This document shows, in pieces, positions 34,223-42,442 of a stretch of 64,000 bases of DNA. The stretch lies in the NCBI GenBank assembly GCA_030054835.1, contig JASGVS010000021.1:1-64000 (forward strand), written 5' to 3'. Both the position numbers and the translations under genes were made by a program. The stretch comes from UBA3910 sp002391465 (GTDB lineage Bacteria; Bacillota; Limnochordia; Darwinibacteriales; Darwinibacteriaceae). Numbering within the stretch: the first letter of the stretch is position 1; every line of letters starts with the position of its first letter. Below the pieces are notes generated by a model, which was not told the origin of the DNA, searched no databases, and was given only the letters and a program-made list of their open reading frames with translations.

Positions 34223-34250
34223 AAAAAAGGCGTGGACTTAGCCACGCCTT
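34223..34250 (-). terminator. Terminator at the end of the secretin locus
   Basis: On the minus strand AAGGCGTGG / CCACGCCTT stem with a short loop, followed by TTTTTT. It closes the seven-gene minus-strand run that begins at 41339. Confidence 0.92.
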
Positions 34251-34268
34251 AATTCGAAATCTTGTTGT

Positions 34269-34997
34269 TTACTGGGGGTTAACGGTCAAAGTGATCTCAG
34301 CCGTATAGTGCCCAGCACGTTGATCCGAGATGCCGCCCGTTCCTGCGAAACCAAAGACCTGGTAAGCGTAGATCCCTTCTCTGTCTATGCTAGTCTCTTG
34401 TGCTGCTGCAACAGCGCCTGCAGTGGGGTAGAATCTACCGCTCTTGAAGAGGCCCAAGAGAGCAAGTAACGCATCTTCGGGTACTTCAACAAACTCCGTT
34501 TCGTGGTCACTATACCACGGTGTCTCGTACAGCAGCGCATGGTTTAGGTCAGCGAAATAGCCGATTTCCCATTTGGGTAGAATCTGTTCCGGAGGAAGCA
34601 TGAACCGGGGCAGATCGTCCACACCCCACGACTGAAATACCCAATAAGTGGTGAGCATCTTGCTGTCATCGTAGACTTCATGCTGGAGCGCAGTTCCCGT
34701 AAAGACGAGATCCACGGGAGCATTCGTCTCCACGATAAAGCAGTTGGTATCGGTGAACTTCCTTTGGTTGGCAACCCCTGAATAATACTGGAAGTTCATG
34801 TTGGGTTCATCCTCCTGCCACTCCCCGATTGGGATGATGAAGAACCAGCCTGTCTGATGCCACTTGGTCTTCTGCGCCTTTACGCTAGCATAGGGTGCCA
34901 CTTTGGCTCCGACCTCAATCTCTCCCTTATCCAGGGCAAACGCAGCGGTGCCCAAGACTAAAACCAGCGCCAAAACTAGAATCAAAGTCTTTTTCAT
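34269..34997 (-). CDS. Exported beta-sandwich protein, candidate structural subunit 2
   Basis: A 242-residue exported protein. The ATG at 34997 has GGAAGGATAGA upstream, and a signal peptide follows (MKKTLILVLALVLVLGTAAF, cleavage near ALD). The mature protein is rich in beta strands and Trp/Tyr/Phe, and ends HYTAEITLTVNPQ, the G-x-Y-x-x-x-I-x-x-x-V type ending shared with other proteins of the locus. No family recognised. Its signal peptide closely resembles that of the next upstream gene product, suggesting the two are made and used together. Probably a surface or periplasmic structural component; inferred. Confidence 0.7.
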   Translation of the reverse strand: MKKTLILVLALVLVLGTAAFALDKGEIEVGAKVAPYASVKAQKTKWHQTGWFFIIPIGEWQEDEPNMNFQYYSGVANQRKFTDTNCFIVETNAPVDLVFTGTALQHEVYDDSKMLTTYWVFQSWGVDDLPRFMLPPEQILPKWEIGYFADLNHALLYETPWYSDHETEFVEVPEDALLALLGLFKSGRFYPTAGAVAAAQETSIDREGIYAYQVFGFAGTGGISDQRAGHYTAEITLTVNPQ

Positions 34998-35051
34998 TCT
35001 ATCCTTCCACCCTTCCAAGGTTGGTCTTCTTTGGGACAAAGCCCACTATTA

Positions 35052-35525
35052 TTAGAGTTCTTCTACCGTGATTTCAATGACCGTTTCGTAATCACCGGCT
35101 GCAATGGAGCTGATAGATGGAATCTCGATCCAACCCTTAACGGTGTATTCCTTTACACCTTTAGCATAGAGCTGGTTCCAGCCAACCGAAGCATTACTCT
35201 TTGTGATTTCATAGCCTTCCACCAAGAATTTGTAGGGTACGGGAACCCATTCATTGTCTTCCAGTGTTAAAGTCAGCTTGACGTCACAGTTGGCTTCTAC
35301 CGTAAACACTCCATTTGTAAGGGAGTCAAACTCGCCCGCCTTACCTTCCAGATCGAAGAAGATGCCATCGCTGACCACCAACACTTGAGCATAGGCTCCG
35401 ATGGTTGCTTCGATCGGGATAGTGTCTTTCAACAAAGGGGAAGGAGGCCCCTCCACGGCGAAGGCAGTAGCCCCCAGAACAAGGACCAAAACGAGCATTA
35501 GACTCATGCTTGCATATTTTTTCAT
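35052..35525 (-). CDS. Exported small beta protein, candidate structural subunit 1
   Basis: A 157-residue exported protein: signal peptide (MKKYASMSLMLVLVLVLGAT) and a mature domain of about 135 residues that reads as one beta-sandwich. It opens with PIEATIGAYAQVLVV and ends GDYETVIEITVEEL. The size, opening strand and terminal strand are pilin-like, as in the 173-residue protein at the other end of the locus, but there is no type IV prepilin site and no sortase LPxTG. AAGGAGG lies before the ATG. Preceded by a 260-base gap that may contain its own promoter or RNA structure. Function unproven. Confidence 0.7.
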   Translation of the reverse strand: MKKYASMSLMLVLVLVLGATAFAVEGPPSPLLKDTIPIEATIGAYAQVLVVSDGIFFDLEGKAGEFDSLTNGVFTVEANCDVKLTLTLEDNEWVPVPYKFLVEGYEITKSNASVGWNQLYAKGVKEYTVKGWIEIPSISSIAAGDYETVIEITVEEL

Positions 35526-35785
35526 TATTGTTCCTCCTTAATAATGTTTCTCTGACCAATGTTTTTGTGATAGTCTGAACTGAACCGTGTGCTACTTTGC
35601 CATGCCCACCTCCCTTGTTTGTCGCACTTGGGTCTGTTACGGCCCAAGTCTCTGTACAAGTGTGGTACAAGCTCCATGTGTAGGTTATGTATTTCGTAGG
35701 AAACTTATACCAACTCAGCCGCAAATGCTACAAAATTTCCTGCAAATCGTTTCTGGACCACAGACCATTTCTATGGAAACCATTC
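35526..35785 (-). other. Structured intergenic leader within the secretin locus
   Basis: 260 bases without a supported gene. Contains ACTTGGG / CCCAAGT at 35626-35649, a GTACAAG direct repeat (about 35654-35671) and a long-range ATTTTGTAG / CTACGAAAT pairing on the minus strand near 35693-35740. I could not match it to a known riboswitch class. It may carry a separate promoter for the two downstream structural genes. Confidence 0.35.
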
Positions 35786-37324
35786 CTATTCGGTGACCAT
35801 AATCTCCCTGGTCTCCACAAGGATCTCCTGAGATCCATCCCTGATGGTAAACTCGCCTGTTAAGATGCCCGCAGGTAGCTCTGGGGCCAATGCAGTTGTG
35901 TGAACTGACTGGCCGGGCAGAAGTTTGGTCATGCCTTCCGGCAGTTCAAAGGCCAATCGGTCAATGTATGCTCCTTCTTCGTCCAGCAGTACCAGGGTTA
36001 CTTCAGGCAGAAACGCCGCATTGCCGGTGTTCACCAAGTCCAGCGACAAGTAAGTACCTTCATTGGCCACCAGTTTGCCCCCTACACTGCGGATCTCAAT
36101 CGCCTTTTGCAGGTCCGTGCCAATGGAAAGGTCAACGGGTGCCACCGTTTCACTCAGAGGCTCGTTGGTGACAGCGTCAAAGGCTTTAAAGACCACTTGC
36201 CCGTGGTACGTTCCGTCCTCCGCTTCCCTAGGTACCGCTATCGTTACTGCGAAGCGGGCCTTGGTTCTGGCCGGCAGTTCAAATTCATTGCCCGTACGCA
36301 GTTCCAGCCACTCATGGGCAGCGTGTTCATCGCTTGTTGGGGCTCTGCCCAAGGCTATCTCTATGCGCAGCGGGCTGGTCAATATGTTTTCCACTTCGAA
36401 GATCTGCGTTTTTCTTTCCCCAGCCCTGAGCTGGTGTTCCGCTTGGGTTGGGCTGACAGCAAGGGCAGCCCCTTCCGCCAGACCTTTGTAGGTGAACTGT
36501 CCAGGCTCAACCGTTAGCGTTTCAGTACGCAAAATCTGGCCACTCTCACCGTAGCGGAAGAAAATTTGTAACGAGTACTCCCCTGGCAGCAGTGGTCGAT
36601 CTATTTCTCCCTTAAATAACACCTCAGTGCCTGGATAAATTCTTGTGGCATCGGTTCCAGCCGTATGGCCGGACTCCGTTCTGAGCGTAACCCGCTCCAC
36701 CAAACGCCGGTCCTTATCCCGAATTGCCACTTCACCAGAGGCCAAATAATCTAGGGGTGAATCGTTGAGGAACCTAGCTTGGATCTCAGGTTCCCCCTGT
36801 TCATTGGCCACAACCGCAAAATCCGACAACTGAGCCGACGGACGAAGACCGGCCCTTTCCACCCGAATACTTAGACGCACTGCATAACGAATCTTAAAGC
36901 CGATGCCCGATGTTATTTCAGGTGGCCTGGGCTCAACCATCACAATCACCGTATGGGAGCCGCTGGCTGAATAAGGAACACGTATCGTTCCCCTAACCTC
37001 AGGCTTTTCACCCGGCCTCACTTTGACCACATCACTGTCCAATGTGACCCAGCTGGTGGCAGAAAAGGCCGGGTTGGTAGGCAGCTGATAAGCAAGTCCA
37101 CCGCTCAGCTGCTGCACGGGCTCGTACAAAGCCAAATCAACCGTCTCTTCCTCTTCACCGGGCAAAAGCTCAATCACAAACTCCCTTTGGTCGCCGGGCC
37201 TCACATTCAGCTCGATAACTAGGGGGCGAACGCCCACCGCTTCTACCACAGGCCCATCAGTCAACAAAACAAGTGCTATGACAGCAATGAACAATAATGT
37301 AAATTTGCGTCTCTGCAAAGACAT
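35786..37324 (-). CDS. Exported multi-Ig protein with PapD-like N-terminal domain, candidate assembly chaperone
   Basis: A 512-residue exported protein (signal peptide about 1-29). Residues 30-155 look like the first Ig domain of a fimbrial periplasmic chaperone: a basic-start strand (RPLVIELNVRPGDQREFVIE), a long exposed segment, and SGSHTVIVMVEPRPP before a linker. Three further Ig/fibronectin-like units follow (about 160-270, 280-400, 405-512), each with NxG or PG-rich turns. Real PapD-type chaperones have two domains and about 230 residues, so this is much longer. Could instead be a surface adhesin. It lies 17 bases from the upstream gene, clearly in one operon. Confidence 0.6.
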   Translation of the reverse strand: MSLQRRKFTLLFIAVIALVLLTDGPVVEAVGVRPLVIELNVRPGDQREFVIELLPGEEEETVDLALYEPVQQLSGGLAYQLPTNPAFSATSWVTLDSDVVKVRPGEKPEVRGTIRVPYSASGSHTVIVMVEPRPPEITSGIGFKIRYAVRLSIRVERAGLRPSAQLSDFAVVANEQGEPEIQARFLNDSPLDYLASGEVAIRDKDRRLVERVTLRTESGHTAGTDATRIYPGTEVLFKGEIDRPLLPGEYSLQIFFRYGESGQILRTETLTVEPGQFTYKGLAEGAALAVSPTQAEHQLRAGERKTQIFEVENILTSPLRIEIALGRAPTSDEHAAHEWLELRTGNEFELPARTKARFAVTIAVPREAEDGTYHGQVVFKAFDAVTNEPLSETVAPVDLSIGTDLQKAIEIRSVGGKLVANEGTYLSLDLVNTGNAAFLPEVTLVLLDEEGAYIDRLAFELPEGMTKLLPGQSVHTTALAPELPAGILTGEFTIRDGSQEILVETREIMVTE

Positions 37325-37341
37325 AACATCTCCCTCCCTGT

Positions 37342-38187
37342 TTAATCTTCCATCCTAACGTCAATTCTTATCTCACCAACATAGCTACCGGCCCGGTGTT
37401 CCCAACCTGCCTTTGTTTGCAGCCCAAAACTGAGTTCGGTACTCCCACTACCCGAAATTGTTACTCCATCCATTAAGGGTTGTGGTTCTTCCTCGACAAG
37501 CCATAACATTAGAGGTGGATAGGGGGTTGCTTCCGCCCATACGGACGGGATATCAGCCTCTTCGGTTTTATAAAACAAACCCTTTGAGGAGAGTGTAATA
37601 GTCCAGCTTACGTTGGCCTGAACGTTAATTGTCATGGGCGTCTCCGTCTCCCAGACCCCGGGCCCAGGTATGTCCATTTCTATTTGCTCTGGATCGGTGG
37701 TAACTTCGATATAAGGCTCTACAGTGATTTCAACCGGAATGTCCGGACCATGGGGTGAGCTGAGCGTACCCTGGTAAGTACCTGCCCAAACCTCCTCATC
37801 GTACTTCACACCGAATTTCACCTCAGCGTATTCATCGCTGCCCGCAAGCAGTCGGAATTGATAGAAAGCCCACCTAACGGTCTGTACCTGCGAATCATAG
37901 GGTGTCTCCACTAAAAGCAGGTGGTTGGGAAAGGGGTTCCCATCTGCGTCAACCAATTGGGAGAGGGTGAAATCCAGGGGCAAGGTATCCTCGCCCACCC
38001 TCACCAGCTTGAACTCTACAAACTCAACCCTATCTCGAGCAGGCGGTCCAACCAGTTCTAACTGTATGGGCCCATCCTCCACTTCGTACTGAGCCTTGTC
38101 CGCTGCCAAAGTCCAATTTGAGGCTGTAAACATGAGTATTATGAGCAGCACGAGCCATTTTGTTGGCCTCAGGCCTGTCTTCCTCAC
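37342..38187 (-). CDS. Exported beta-sandwich protein, unknown function
   Basis: About 281 residues from the GTG at 38187, which has GGGGGA 6 bases upstream; 20 more codons are open upstream but lack a ribosome binding site. Signal peptide around WLVLLIILMFTASNWTLAAD. Two beta domains follow. The first ends AGTYQGTLSSPHGPDIPVEI and the second ends AGSYVGEIRIDVRMED, repeating the strand pattern seen in other locus members. No catalytic motif. Perhaps a minor structural subunit or periplasmic adaptor; inferred from neighbours. Confidence 0.65.
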   Translation of the reverse strand: MRKTGLRPTKWLVLLIILMFTASNWTLAADKAQYEVEDGPIQLELVGPPARDRVEFVEFKLVRVGEDTLPLDFTLSQLVDADGNPFPNHLLLVETPYDSQVQTVRWAFYQFRLLAGSDEYAEVKFGVKYDEEVWAGTYQGTLSSPHGPDIPVEITVEPYIEVTTDPEQIEMDIPGPGVWETETPMTINVQANVSWTITLSSKGLFYKTEEADIPSVWAEATPYPPLMLWLVEEEPQPLMDGVTISGSGSTELSFGLQTKAGWEHRAGSYVGEIRIDVRMED

Positions 38188-38262
38188 CGTCAATCCCCCG
38201 TTTCCCCTTCCATAGGTAGTATTTCCCTCATTTGCCAAACTATCCAAAGAGGGGCTGTCAGC

Positions 38263-39585
38263 CTAGAATCTCAGTCGCAGCCCCGCGGTTATGGTGCTAC
38301 CTGCACTATCCTGCCAGGACCAGGCCAGATAAGCTCCCAGTGGCATTTGCCGCCGCAGGGCAAGACCCGCTTCATGGCGTACATCCTTCCCCGCCCATTT
38401 CTCAGCCTGATACCAGAGGGATGCTGACTTTATGTCCTGTTCCAGGCGGAGCCGCCAATCCAGCTCCAATCGCTTGGCCGGTTCGGCCATGGTAAAGCGG
38501 ATAGGAAGGACAGCAGCGGAAATCCGAGTTCCTTCTCCCAAATTGAGCTGGTCACAGAGACCCACCAAAAGGGCCTGTTCTTGCCCCACCAACTCCACAA
38601 TAAGGTATAAATCCTCGTTGATCGCACCTTCCGCACCGATGACGTAAGCAGACTCAGGCAGCGTCTGAACTGAGGCATAGATTCTGTTCCTTGGGCTTAG
38701 TGGCACAGACCCGGCTGCATCTATTCCTCGCCTCTCCCCGGCAAGCATTACACCCGCCTCCAGCTCCATAGGAGGCCGGACCTGATACTCCCCTTCCATA
38801 AACCGCCGCAGGCCAGCAATTGAACCTACTGACAGGAACGGGACATCAGCGGGCAGGGTCTCAACTGAAAAGGGTGCCCCAGCTAGATAGAGGGCGAAGT
38901 ACTGCTTTTCAGTTCTACTGCCAACCTGAACTTCTCGAGATACGACCGAGATGGGGCGTTTCGGGTCCCGACCCACCGGAACGGTTGCGGAAGCACTGAC
39001 CGCACTGCCATCTAAAGTCGCATAAACAAGACCCACTTCTGACTCAATCTGGCCTGCTTGTTCCCTTATCCTAAGGGGCAGCAGGCTGATCTCCAGCCTA
39101 TCCTCCTTGTGACTTTGGGAGTTGACCGGTAGGGGCGTGCTGGAGATGTTCACAACTAACGGTTCACCTTCCAGCGTGAGCAGCCATGAGTTGTATCCGC
39201 CTTCTTCCTGCGACCAGCCCCAGTTAGCTTGTAGACTGGGATTGAAGTGGTAGTCACTCTCAAAGAGGAGGTCAAAGGCGAAGTCCTCGTCCATTAACAA
39301 CCACAAGCCATTTCCTTCCCTGCTCGTATCCACATCCAGGCCCAGGCTGAGTAGGGCCCAAGCTTCCTTTTTTAACTCCACGAAATGAAGGGCATAGCCA
39401 ACCACTGCTTTCCCTGGAGAGGCTGTCCAATTCTCCCAACCGTCTGTCAGAAGCTGTTGGGCAATCTCAACTGTCCAGCCCGAGTCGGTGTCCTGTGCTG
39501 CAGCGATGGGCACTAGCGACAACAAGCAGGCTAAGCAGACCAAGATATGAATGATAGGTGAATGGACATTCCATGCAATTCTCAC
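38263..39585 (-). CDS. Candidate outer-membrane beta-barrel protein
   Basis: A 440-residue exported protein from the GTG at 39585 (GGGGGATC upstream), signal peptide to about AAAQD. The mature sequence has many short amphipathic strands with alternating residues and Trp/Tyr girdles (PSLQANWGWS, ELDWRLRLEQD, SASLWYQAE). It ends GAYLAWSWQDSAGSTITAG then LRLRF, a last strand with terminal Phe that is the classic recognition signal for BAM-type insertion. No TonB, POTRA or usher features. It lies 13 bases after the secretin gene. Barrel prediction by eye; topology not verified. Confidence 0.6.
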   Translation of the reverse strand: MRIAWNVHSPIIHILVCLACLLSLVPIAAAQDTDSGWTVEIAQQLLTDGWENWTASPGKAVVGYALHFVELKKEAWALLSLGLDVDTSREGNGLWLLMDEDFAFDLLFESDYHFNPSLQANWGWSQEEGGYNSWLLTLEGEPLVVNISSTPLPVNSQSHKEDRLEISLLPLRIREQAGQIESEVGLVYATLDGSAVSASATVPVGRDPKRPISVVSREVQVGSRTEKQYFALYLAGAPFSVETLPADVPFLSVGSIAGLRRFMEGEYQVRPPMELEAGVMLAGERRGIDAAGSVPLSPRNRIYASVQTLPESAYVIGAEGAINEDLYLIVELVGQEQALLVGLCDQLNLGEGTRISAAVLPIRFTMAEPAKRLELDWRLRLEQDIKSASLWYQAEKWAGKDVRHEAGLALRRQMPLGAYLAWSWQDSAGSTITAGLRLRF

Positions 39586-39598
39586 TGTTGATCCCCCA

Positions 39599-40774
39599 TT
39601 ACTTGAGCACGGGAGTGACGAAAATCAGTAACTCCTTCTCGGCTGCTAGAGTTGTATCGCTTCTAAAGAGCCAGCGGATGATGGGAATGCTGCCCAAAAC
39701 GGGTACCTTCCGGCTCTGTTCCCCCGCCTCTTCCAATGTCATACCGGCCAGTACCGCAGTCTGTCCATTCTGCAACTGCACGGTAGTGGAAACGGAAGAC
39801 TGCTTCACCACCAGGTTGCTGCGGGATTCACTGACCAAATGGCTCATCTCCGGTGCGATGGTGAGGATGATTTGCTCACCGAAAACCTGCGGTGTTACCT
39901 TCAGACTCATCCCCACTTCAACCCGCTCGACCCGGGTGGCCTTGTCACCCGAATCGGCCAGTAGCAAAATTTGCCTGTCACCCACAAACAGGTGGGCTGC
40001 CTGTCCATCGCTTACCAAAACCCGTGGATCGGCGTGGACCTTAGCCTCATTGGTCTCCTCCAGGGCCTTAAGGTTGAGGAGGAGATTGCCCAGGGCGTTT
40101 GTCTCCAAGAAGTGGAGGTTATCCCTTAGGTTCAAACCACCAGCCCAGGTTTCAGCCTTACCGTTTTGCCCCGTTGTGGCGAGCTGGAATAAGTTAGTGC
40201 CCAGCTCTTTCAAGGCCTTGGTGGACACCTCTGTAATGATCACTTGGATTTCCACCTGCTTTTGGGGTTGATCCAGCTCCTCGATGAACTTTAGAATCTT
40301 CTCCAGTTCCCTCGGCGGTGCTGTGATAGTGAGAACGCTGCTGCTCCGGTCCCCCTTAACGTAACTGAGCAGAAAGGATGGTAGCATTGACATCACCCGG
40401 TCTGCTGTTACGTGTTTCAAAAAGACCAGCTCTGTGTCGGCCAGCTCCGCAAAGGTACTGCTGCGGGGATCGGGAAGACCAACAAGATAAAAGTCATCGA
40501 TTTTGCGAAAAGTGAAACCTCCACCGATTAGGATCAGGCGCAGCGCTTCCTCCAGGGGTACATCCACCAGGTCGGCCGTGACCACACCGCTCACAGTGGA
40601 ATCGGGAATGATGTTGATCCCAGTCTGAAGTGTGATCTCATTTAAGGCATCCTTAATGCCTGTCTCAAACAAAAACAGATTGACGCGGGGCTCCTCCACC
40701 TCCGCTGCCCGAGCCGCCCCGCCCAGCAGCACAAGAAAAACTAGTACGAGCAGGAATAAACGTCGTTCTTTCAT
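39599..40774 (-). CDS. Short secretin-family protein (type II/IV-pilus secretin-like)
   Basis: A 391-residue exported protein (signal peptide ending near ARAAE; GGAGGG before the ATG). Domains: STN (about 30-98, INIIPDSTVSGVVTADLVDV), NolW-like N1 (about 115-172, with LEKILKFIEELDQPQKQVEI) and secretin core (about 175-391). The core includes VEVGMSLKVTPQVFGEQIIL, VQLQNGQTAVLAGMTLEE and the gate/C-terminal hallmark VPVLGSIPIIRWLF, ending ELLIFVTPVLK. Secretins form large outer-membrane rings. It is shorter than PilQ or GspD (600 or more residues), lacking extra N-domains and AMIN. No ATPase or inner-membrane platform gene is nearby. Confidence 0.9.
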   Translation of the reverse strand: MKERRLFLLVLVFLVLLGGAARAAEVEEPRVNLFLFETGIKDALNEITLQTGINIIPDSTVSGVVTADLVDVPLEEALRLILIGGGFTFRKIDDFYLVGLPDPRSSTFAELADTELVFLKHVTADRVMSMLPSFLLSYVKGDRSSSVLTITAPPRELEKILKFIEELDQPQKQVEIQVIITEVSTKALKELGTNLFQLATTGQNGKAETWAGGLNLRDNLHFLETNALGNLLLNLKALEETNEAKVHADPRVLVSDGQAAHLFVGDRQILLLADSGDKATRVERVEVGMSLKVTPQVFGEQIILTIAPEMSHLVSESRSNLVVKQSSVSTTVQLQNGQTAVLAGMTLEEAGEQSRKVPVLGSIPIIRWLFRSDTTLAAEKELLIFVTPVLK

Positions 40775-40817
40775 TGATTGTCCCTCCAGTTTTGACTGTC
40801 TTTGGGTTTTGATTTGC

Positions 40818-41339
40818 TTACGGATTATCGGGTACCACCGTCAACAAAATCTCGCCGGTATAGGTCTCGGCCGGGTTCTCCCAGGTTGCAATAAGCTGGA
40901 AGTCAAAGGTTACTTCCGCCACACCTGGAGGACCGCTCATCACCGGCCTGCGCTCCAGGGTTATCTCTTTCCACGCTTCCACGTCCGAATCAGGCGGCAG
41001 ACGCCAGCGAAGTTGGGAAATGTGGATCAGCCCACCCCGCTGCCCAAAGAAATATTCCTCAGGCGCAGAGATCAGAAGCGTATAGGGTACATTACCTGAT
41101 ACGGTGGCGAGTAAAGCTCGCTTTTTAGTGGCCACAACCCCTGTTTTGGTCCGTTCAGCCGTGCCCATGATGTAATCAAAGTCCTCAGGCTCAAAGACCA
41201 ATTCCCCCGCATCCAACTCCAGGTGAATCATCTGGGGGACGATGGCCGAGACCGACATGTTAGCCCGATCCAGGGCATGGGCTGCGCTGCCTGCCAGGAG
41301 CAGCAGTGTTAATGCAATACTTGTGGCATACCTTCCCAC
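40818..41339 (-). CDS. Exported small beta protein, candidate pilin-like subunit
   Basis: A 173-residue exported protein from GTG 41339 (GAGGAGGTG upstream), signal peptide to about AHALD. The mature domain is about 150 residues of beta strands, with the opening MSVSAIVPQMIHLELD and ending ETYTGEILLTVVPDNP. Size, all-beta character and these strands resemble subunits of chaperone-assembled or spore-coat-U-like fibres, but there are no conserved cysteines. First gene of the secretin locus; a terminator of the preceding gene lies about 110 bases upstream, so the promoter must be between 41340 and 41445. Confidence 0.65.
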   Translation of the reverse strand: MGRYATSIALTLLLLAGSAAHALDRANMSVSAIVPQMIHLELDAGELVFEPEDFDYIMGTAERTKTGVVATKKRALLATVSGNVPYTLLISAPEEYFFGQRGGLIHISQLRWRLPPDSDVEAWKEITLERRPVMSGPPGVAEVTFDFQLIATWENPAETYTGEILLTVVPDNP

Positions 41340-41445
41340 GTCCGCACCTCCTCACCTATACTATTTCCCAATTCTTACCTGTTATGCGAAAATTTACTTT
41401 TAATTTTTCCGCCTCTAAAACCGAGCCCAAACCGCCCGGCAGGCA

Positions 41446-41489
41446 CAAAAAAACACCGCAGGCAACACTTAGAGTGTCACCTGCGGTGT
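41446..41489 (-). terminator. Terminator of rnz
   Basis: Long stem on the minus strand, ACACCGCAGG / CCTGCGGTGT with inner ACACT / AGTGT pairing, followed by a run of T residues (A-run at 41446-41453 on plus). Confidence 0.92.
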
Positions 41490-41501
41490 CTCACGCTTCT
41501 C

Positions 41502-42428
41502 TTATTCAGTTAAGGGTATTGCAAAGGATGAATGGTCTTCGGCCAGATAGGTGTTGGGAAACACGGTGCGCGCTTCACCAACAAGTTTCTGGTATGTTTG
41601 GGGCGTATAGCGGGAGCTGAAATGGGTGAGGATGAGCATTTTGACATCAGCATCCTTGGCGATTTGGGCCGCCTGGAGCGTTGTGGAATGGAAGAACTCG
41701 TACGCCCTATCCTCCAGTTTGCCCCCAAAGGTTGCTTCATGGACAAGTACATCCGCTTCTTTGGCCAGCTTCAGGGAAGCTGCTGTGTAACGGGTGTCAC
41801 CTAGAATCACCACGTGCCTGCCCCTACGGGGCGGCCCCACAAAATCTTGACCATTGATTACTCTACCATCATCCAGCGTCACTGTCTCCCCTGCCTTCAG
41901 GAGTCCGTAAATGGGTCCGGGCGGAACCTTGAGTTCCTTGAGACGCTCCGCATCGAGCCTGCCGGGTCGATCCGGTTCTTCCAGCCGGTACCCATAGCTG
42001 GGCAGACCGTGTTCTAATAGGGCGAGCCTTACTCGCCAATCTTCGATTTCCAATTCCTCGTCTGGACGGAGCTCCCTGATCTCCAGGGGGTAGCTCAAAC
42101 GGGTACCACTCACATCCAGGGCCGTTTCCACAAAACGGCGCAGGCCCATGGGACCATACAGGTTCAAAGGCACATCCTTAGACGAAAAGGACCTGCTGGC
42201 CAAAAGGCCGGGCAGACCGAAGATGTGGTCCCCGTGGAGGTGGGTGACAAAAATTCGAGTCACTTTGCGCAAGCTCCAGGGGGAAGCCAATATTTGATGC
42301 TGCGTTCCCTCCCCGCAGTCAAAAAGCCAAACGTCACCGGGCGGCGCAGGCATGCGCAGAGCCAAGCTGGTCACATTGCGCTCCAACGAAGGTTTACCTG
42401 CCCCAGTGCCGAGAAAGTATAAAAGCAC
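41502..42428 (-). CDS. rnz: Ribonuclease Z
   Basis: tRNA 3'-processing endonuclease, 308 residues, the short bacterial form. It is a metallo-beta-lactamase fold enzyme with the zinc motif HLHGDH (63-68), GDT in VILGDTRYT, HEATF and the late His in LTHFSSRY. GTG 42428 has AGGAGGAT upstream and gives the standard opening (xLLYFLGTGAGKPS). It follows the ABC-F gene by 14 bases and may be cotranscribed with it. Because the tRNA-Arg at 44201-44276 already encodes CCA, it may not need this enzyme for its 3' end. Confidence 0.95.
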   Translation of the reverse strand: MLLYFLGTGAGKPSLERNVTSLALRMPAPPGDVWLFDCGEGTQHQILASPWSLRKVTRIFVTHLHGDHIFGLPGLLASRSFSSKDVPLNLYGPMGLRRFVETALDVSGTRLSYPLEIRELRPDEELEIEDWRVRLALLEHGLPSYGYRLEEPDRPGRLDAERLKELKVPPGPIYGLLKAGETVTLDDGRVINGQDFVGPPRRGRHVVILGDTRYTAASLKLAKEADVLVHEATFGGKLEDRAYEFFHSTTLQAAQIAKDADVKMLILTHFSSRYTPQTYQKLVGEARTVFPNTYLAEDHSSFAIPLTE

Positions 42429-42442
42429 TAGATATAATCCTC

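Noticed and set aside
35526..35785. c-di-GMP riboswitch (GEMM) or other known class
   Set aside because: The conserved GEMM cores are absent on both strands; only generic hairpins are visible.
38263..39585. Chaperone-usher type usher
   Set aside because: At 440 residues it is half the usher length, with no plug, no N-terminal chaperone-binding domain and no C-terminal Ig domains.
40818..41339. Type IV pilin
   Set aside because: Has an ordinary signal peptide, no prepilin peptidase site and no long hydrophobic N-terminal helix.
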